Shown: piece after piece, positions 61,236 to 64,000 of the stretch | Layout of the letters: each line of letters begins with the position of its first letter | Numbering within the stretch: position 1 is the stretch's first letter | From: Paenibacillus pabuli | GTDB taxonomy: Bacteria; Bacillota; Bacilli; Paenibacillales; Paenibacillaceae | Length of the DNA: 64,000 bases | Assembly: GCF_023101145.1 (NCBI RefSeq) | Contig: NZ_CP073714.1 | Coordinates: 5,022,001 to 5,086,000, forward strand | Direction: 5' to 3' | The notes under the pieces: model-generated | What the model was told of the DNA's origin: nothing | The model's database searches: none | The model's input: the letters and a program-made list of their open reading frames with translations, nothing else | Translations under genes and position numbers: made by a program

Positions 61236-62237
61236 TTATACAGGAGTCAGCGATGGTGTCTCCGCTTGTTTCATTCTTAGCTCTCGTTTTTGTTTGTCCA
61301 GCTGTTCACCATATATTTTGGTATTCCATCCACTGAAAAATTCAGTACCAGCAGTCACCCCGGATTGATATAAAGCTGTACTATCCTGTACAGAAAGGTT
61401 AAATTCCGTAGGTTTAATCCCAAGGGTAGGAATTTTTACCGTACGGAATCGATTGATCTGTTCAATATATCGCTCGTCATGAGCAGTAAGCATCGTTTCA
61501 ACCAATGCCTGAAGCATGCTTAGTGGCCCTCTAATTCTAGCTGGCTCTCCTTCCGTTTTGCCTACCATTTTAAAACCGACTACAGGGATGATGTCTCCTC
61601 CACGTTCTGTACGCTCCCCATCAAACAGCCAGAGTGGAAAATTACTCAATAATGCTCCATCAACGATGTAAACAAACTGGTCCGCAAAACGTAAACCTTG
61701 AGACAGGATAGGGGATCTGCGAATGGCTACCGGGTCAAAGAAATAGGGGATACTGCAACTCATGCGTACGGCCTTGGCTACCTCCAGTTTCGAAGGATCT
61801 ATTCCGAATCGTTTGATATCATCTGGAAGCACCAAAATGGTGCCATTGGAAATGTCGGATGCAATAATTAATAACTTCCCAGGAGGCAGATCAGCAAACG
61901 TCCGGACCCCCTTTTTTTTCAGCATATCCCGAATCCAGCATTCCAGCGCTTCCCCAGAATAAAGTCCTTTTTTCAGAAACAGCCTTGCTGCAGGTCCGAT
62001 CCACTTGGTATCAAATATGGGAGAACGTCGTAGCAATGAAGCAAACGGCGTATTTTCGATAATGCCTTTCATCTCTTCCGCCTGATAGCCTGCAGCCAGC
62101 AAAGCAGCTACGATGGAACCCGATGACGTGCCCGCTACGCGATTAAACTCAACACCGTGATCTTCTGCACCTTTTACGGCGCCGGCAAGTGAAATTCCCT
62201 TTACCCCGCCACCTTCAAATACTCCATTAATCAACAC
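61236..62237 (-). CDS. Patatin-like phospholipase (YqhO-like)
   Basis: Ser-Asp lipid acyl hydrolase family. 333 aa. Oxyanion 'EGGGVKGI' (about 8-15), nucleophile in 'GTSSGS' (Ser38) and Asp in 'IVDGALLSN'. Start GTG at 62237 with CGGGGG 7 nt upstream; that site lies in the 3' arm of the upstream gene's terminator. Corresponds to Bacillus yqhO position. Substrate unknown. Confidence 0.86.
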   Translation of the reverse strand: MLINGVFEGGGVKGISLAGAVKGAEDHGVEFNRVAGTSSGSIVAALLAAGYQAEEMKGIIENTPFASLLRRSPIFDTKWIGPAARLFLKKGLYSGEALECWIRDMLKKKGVRTFADLPPGKLLIIASDISNGTILVLPDDIKRFGIDPSKLEVAKAVRMSCSIPYFFDPVAIRRSPILSQGLRFADQFVYIVDGALLSNFPLWLFDGERTERGGDIIPVVGFKMVGKTEGEPARIRGPLSMLQALVETMLTAHDERYIEQINRFRTVKIPTLGIKPTEFNLSVQDSTALYQSGVTAGTEFFSGWNTKIYGEQLDKQKRELRMKQAETPSLTPV

Positions 62238-62242
62238 AATAA

Positions 62243-62299
62243 AACCCCCGTTCTCCAGGCAGTCCATGCTTCTACTGCCACTGTATGAGAACAGGGGTT
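62243..62299 (-). terminator. Terminator of the GHL10 gene, overlapping the patatin RBS
   Basis: AACCCCTGTTCTC pairs with GAGAACGGGGGTT; an inner GGCAGT/ACTGCC stem (62258-62279). Followed by TTTTATT then the GTG of the patatin gene. Confidence 0.7.
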
Positions 62300-62321
62300 G
62301 GTCATATTACGTTAAATTGTT

Positions 62322-63920
62322 TTACAATCCATAATAGGCTTTTAATTTGGCAATCAAACCGAGCGGATTTTTCGTCAGGTACTGTGAACTGAAGAAAATA
62401 TCCCCTTTCACCGTATCATATTTTTCATTATATATAAGCTGATCAATGATTTCCTGTGATGTCTGCCAGCCGACTTCTGGTGTGCCAAGCTTATAAGGCG
62501 AGTGACCAATATATAATTTCACATCCGTATTGGCCACTTCATTGGCCCACCAGTCAACCACTTTGTCATATCGTGCTGCACTTAGTGTCATACTCCAGTA
62601 CACTTGGGGTGCAACATAGTCGATCCACTCCTGCTTGATCCATGTCCGAACATCCGCATTCATACTGTCATAAGCGGTTACTCCTGCTTTCGTATCGGAA
62701 CCTGTCAAATCAACCGATTTGTTACGCCATACGCCAAATGGGCTAATTCCATATTGGACTCCAGCTTTCACCTTGTGGATGCTCTCTCCGAGCCGCTTGA
62801 CGAATTGGTTGATGTTGTCCCGACGCCATTCTGCACGATCATTTGTATTCAATGTGTTGTATGCTTTGAAAGCTGCATCATCATTAAACGTTACATTGGA
62901 AGGATAAAAATAATCATCCAAGTGTACGCCATCAACATCATATTGGTTAACTACCTCCATGATGGAATCAATTATATGCTGTCTCGCTTCAGGAATACCT
63001 GGATTAATATACAATTTGCCTGATGCATTAACAATCCAGTCCGGATGAAGCTTGGATACATGATTGGCCGCAAGCCCGGTTGAACTTGCCGAGTTGGTAG
63101 CTCGAAATGGGTTGAACCAGGCATGGAATTCAAGACCACGTTTGTGAGCTTCCTCAATCATAAATGCAAGTGGATCATACCCAGGGTCTTTTCCTTGCGT
63201 TCCTGTCAGTACACCATTCCACGGTACAAGACCTGATGGATAGATCGCATCCCCGTTGGCCCGCACTTGAACAAATACAGCGTTGATTCCCATATCCTGC
63301 AGCGTGTCAAGCTGCTGAATGAACTCCAGCTTTTGTTTCTCTACATTTCCTTTGGCACCAGATGAAGGCCAGTCTCCGTTTACAGTCGAAATCCAGGCTC
63401 CACGCATCTCATCCGTATTTGGCGTAGTTCCCGTTCCTCCAGGCTCTGCTGGTGTCACTGGAGCAGGATTAGAAACATTGCCTGTGTTCAGATCAATAGT
63501 CTGCTCAGACTGGTTCCAGGTAACCTGGATTCCAAGGTTCTCACTGACGAATCGAATCGGTACCATGACACGGCCTTGCTTCAGTTCTACCGACGCATCA
63601 AGATCAACCAAGGTGCCATCCACCGTTGCCTGCTGGCGTCCACTCGTCATCGTAATGACTGAATCGGATTTCTTGATTGTAACGGTGCGTGTCGCTTGGG
63701 ACCATAGTACAGACGCCCCAAGTCCCTCGCTAATGACACGCAGTGGAACCATCGTTACATTTACCTTGGGCAAAATGTAAGGTGATACATCCGATTCCAA
63801 ACGTTGACCATCCAAATGAATAACAATACCCTTTTGACTGGCTGCCTGCGCCGTCAGACCTGCTGTTTGTAAACCAAGCACAAAAATAAGCAGCAGCATT
63901 AATCCTTTACGAAACTTCAT
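62322..63920 (-). CDS. Secreted family-10 glycosyl-hydrolase-like (GHL10) protein with copper-amine-oxidase N-domain
   Basis: 532 aa. Signal peptide about 1-27 ('LMLLLIFVLGLQTAGLTAQA'). Residues about 30-148 form the copper-amine-oxidase-like N-terminal wall-binding domain ('VTMVPLRVISEGLGASVLW', 'RVMVPIRFVSENLG'). Then a Pro/Gly linker and a GHL10 barrel from about 170 ('EMRGAWISTVNGDWPS', 'VDGVHLDDYFYP', 'YGISPFGVWRNK'). Secreted envelope-glycan hydrolase by family. Upstream region 63921-64000 shows no further gene. Confidence 0.88.
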   Translation of the reverse strand: MKFRKGLMLLLIFVLGLQTAGLTAQAASQKGIVIHLDGQRLESDVSPYILPKVNVTMVPLRVISEGLGASVLWSQATRTVTIKKSDSVITMTSGRQQATVDGTLVDLDASVELKQGRVMVPIRFVSENLGIQVTWNQSEQTIDLNTGNVSNPAPVTPAEPGGTGTTPNTDEMRGAWISTVNGDWPSSGAKGNVEKQKLEFIQQLDTLQDMGINAVFVQVRANGDAIYPSGLVPWNGVLTGTQGKDPGYDPLAFMIEEAHKRGLEFHAWFNPFRATNSASSTGLAANHVSKLHPDWIVNASGKLYINPGIPEARQHIIDSIMEVVNQYDVDGVHLDDYFYPSNVTFNDDAAFKAYNTLNTNDRAEWRRDNINQFVKRLGESIHKVKAGVQYGISPFGVWRNKSVDLTGSDTKAGVTAYDSMNADVRTWIKQEWIDYVAPQVYWSMTLSAARYDKVVDWWANEVANTDVKLYIGHSPYKLGTPEVGWQTSQEIIDQLIYNEKYDTVKGDIFFSSQYLTKNPLGLIAKLKAYYGL

Positions 63921-64000
63921 CAGTGCAATCCTCCAAAATAATTATAAATTCGCGGCAAATTCTGCTAGTTTAATAGACGCATCAATCGTTTGTTTAGTTG

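Overview
The window is ordinary chromosome from an endospore-forming, low-to-moderate GC Gram-positive bacterium. The gene content and gene order point to Paenibacillus (inference: the order follows the Bacillus subtilis lysA-spoVA-spoIIA to yqhO region, with Paenibacillus-like departures). No rRNA, tRNA, CRISPR array, intact insertion sequence or prophage is visible. Almost all genes lie on the minus strand.

Layout. 1-4.2 kb: lysA and a short spoVA operon (AA, AB, AF only). 4.2-7.2 kb: an accessory insert with two tandem copies of a palindromic repeat, a small membrane-anchored protein, an AraC-type regulator and a divergent EamA exporter. 7.2-13.3 kb: the sigma-F control operon (spoIIAA-AB-sigF), dacF, pupG, xerD, yqzK and fur. 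13.3-17.7 kb: spoIIM, an endonuclease Q-like PHP protein, nudF, the small genes mciZ and prli42, and a PepT-like peptidase. 17.7-23.6 kb: lipB and a branched-chain 2-oxoacid dehydrogenase operon. 23.9-31.7 kb: a loose accessory stretch with DUF2627, a small K+ channel, thymidine kinase, two zinc-ribbon proteins, a YiiX-like hydrolase, a Fur-box-linked ferredoxin-NADP reductase, a broken small ORF behind a strong promoter with Fur box, a coiled-coil protein and a broken EAL-CBS-GGDEF gene. 32-44.4 kb: spo0A, spoIVB, recN, argR, an unknown anchored protein, tlyA, dxs, ispA, xseB, xseA, folD, nusB. 44.6-48 kb: DUF2273-amaP-asp23, accC and accB. 48.1-54 kb: the complete spoIIIA operon (AA to AH). 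54.2-64 kb: comB, lysC, efp, pepQ, aroQ, yqhR, yqhQ-yqhP, a patatin-like lipase and a secreted family-10 glycosyl hydrolase-like protein.

How the genes work together. Much of the window is sporulation machinery: Spo0A starts the programme; SpoIIAA/AB control sigma F; SpoIIM acts in engulfment; SpoIIIAA-AH form the mother cell-forespore channel; SpoIVB signals to the sigma-K checkpoint; SpoVA proteins move dipicolinate; MciZ blocks FtsZ in the mother cell. The rest is housekeeping: lipoate/branched-chain acyl-CoA supply, malonyl-CoA and isoprenoid precursors, folate one-carbon metabolism, lysine/aspartate and shikimate steps, DNA repair and translation.

The most interesting signal is an ERIC-like imperfect palindrome of about 111-114 bp present three times (two tandem copies near 4.4-4.8 kb, one near 57.2 kb). 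Its nested stems are kept by compensatory base changes. Other points are the Fur-controlled broken small ORF near 29 kb, a structured leader between accC and asp23, odd key residues in thymidine kinase, XerD and the K+ channel, and a doubly damaged c-di-GMP protein beside spo0A. All function calls rest on reading the sequence and on family knowledge; no database search was run.
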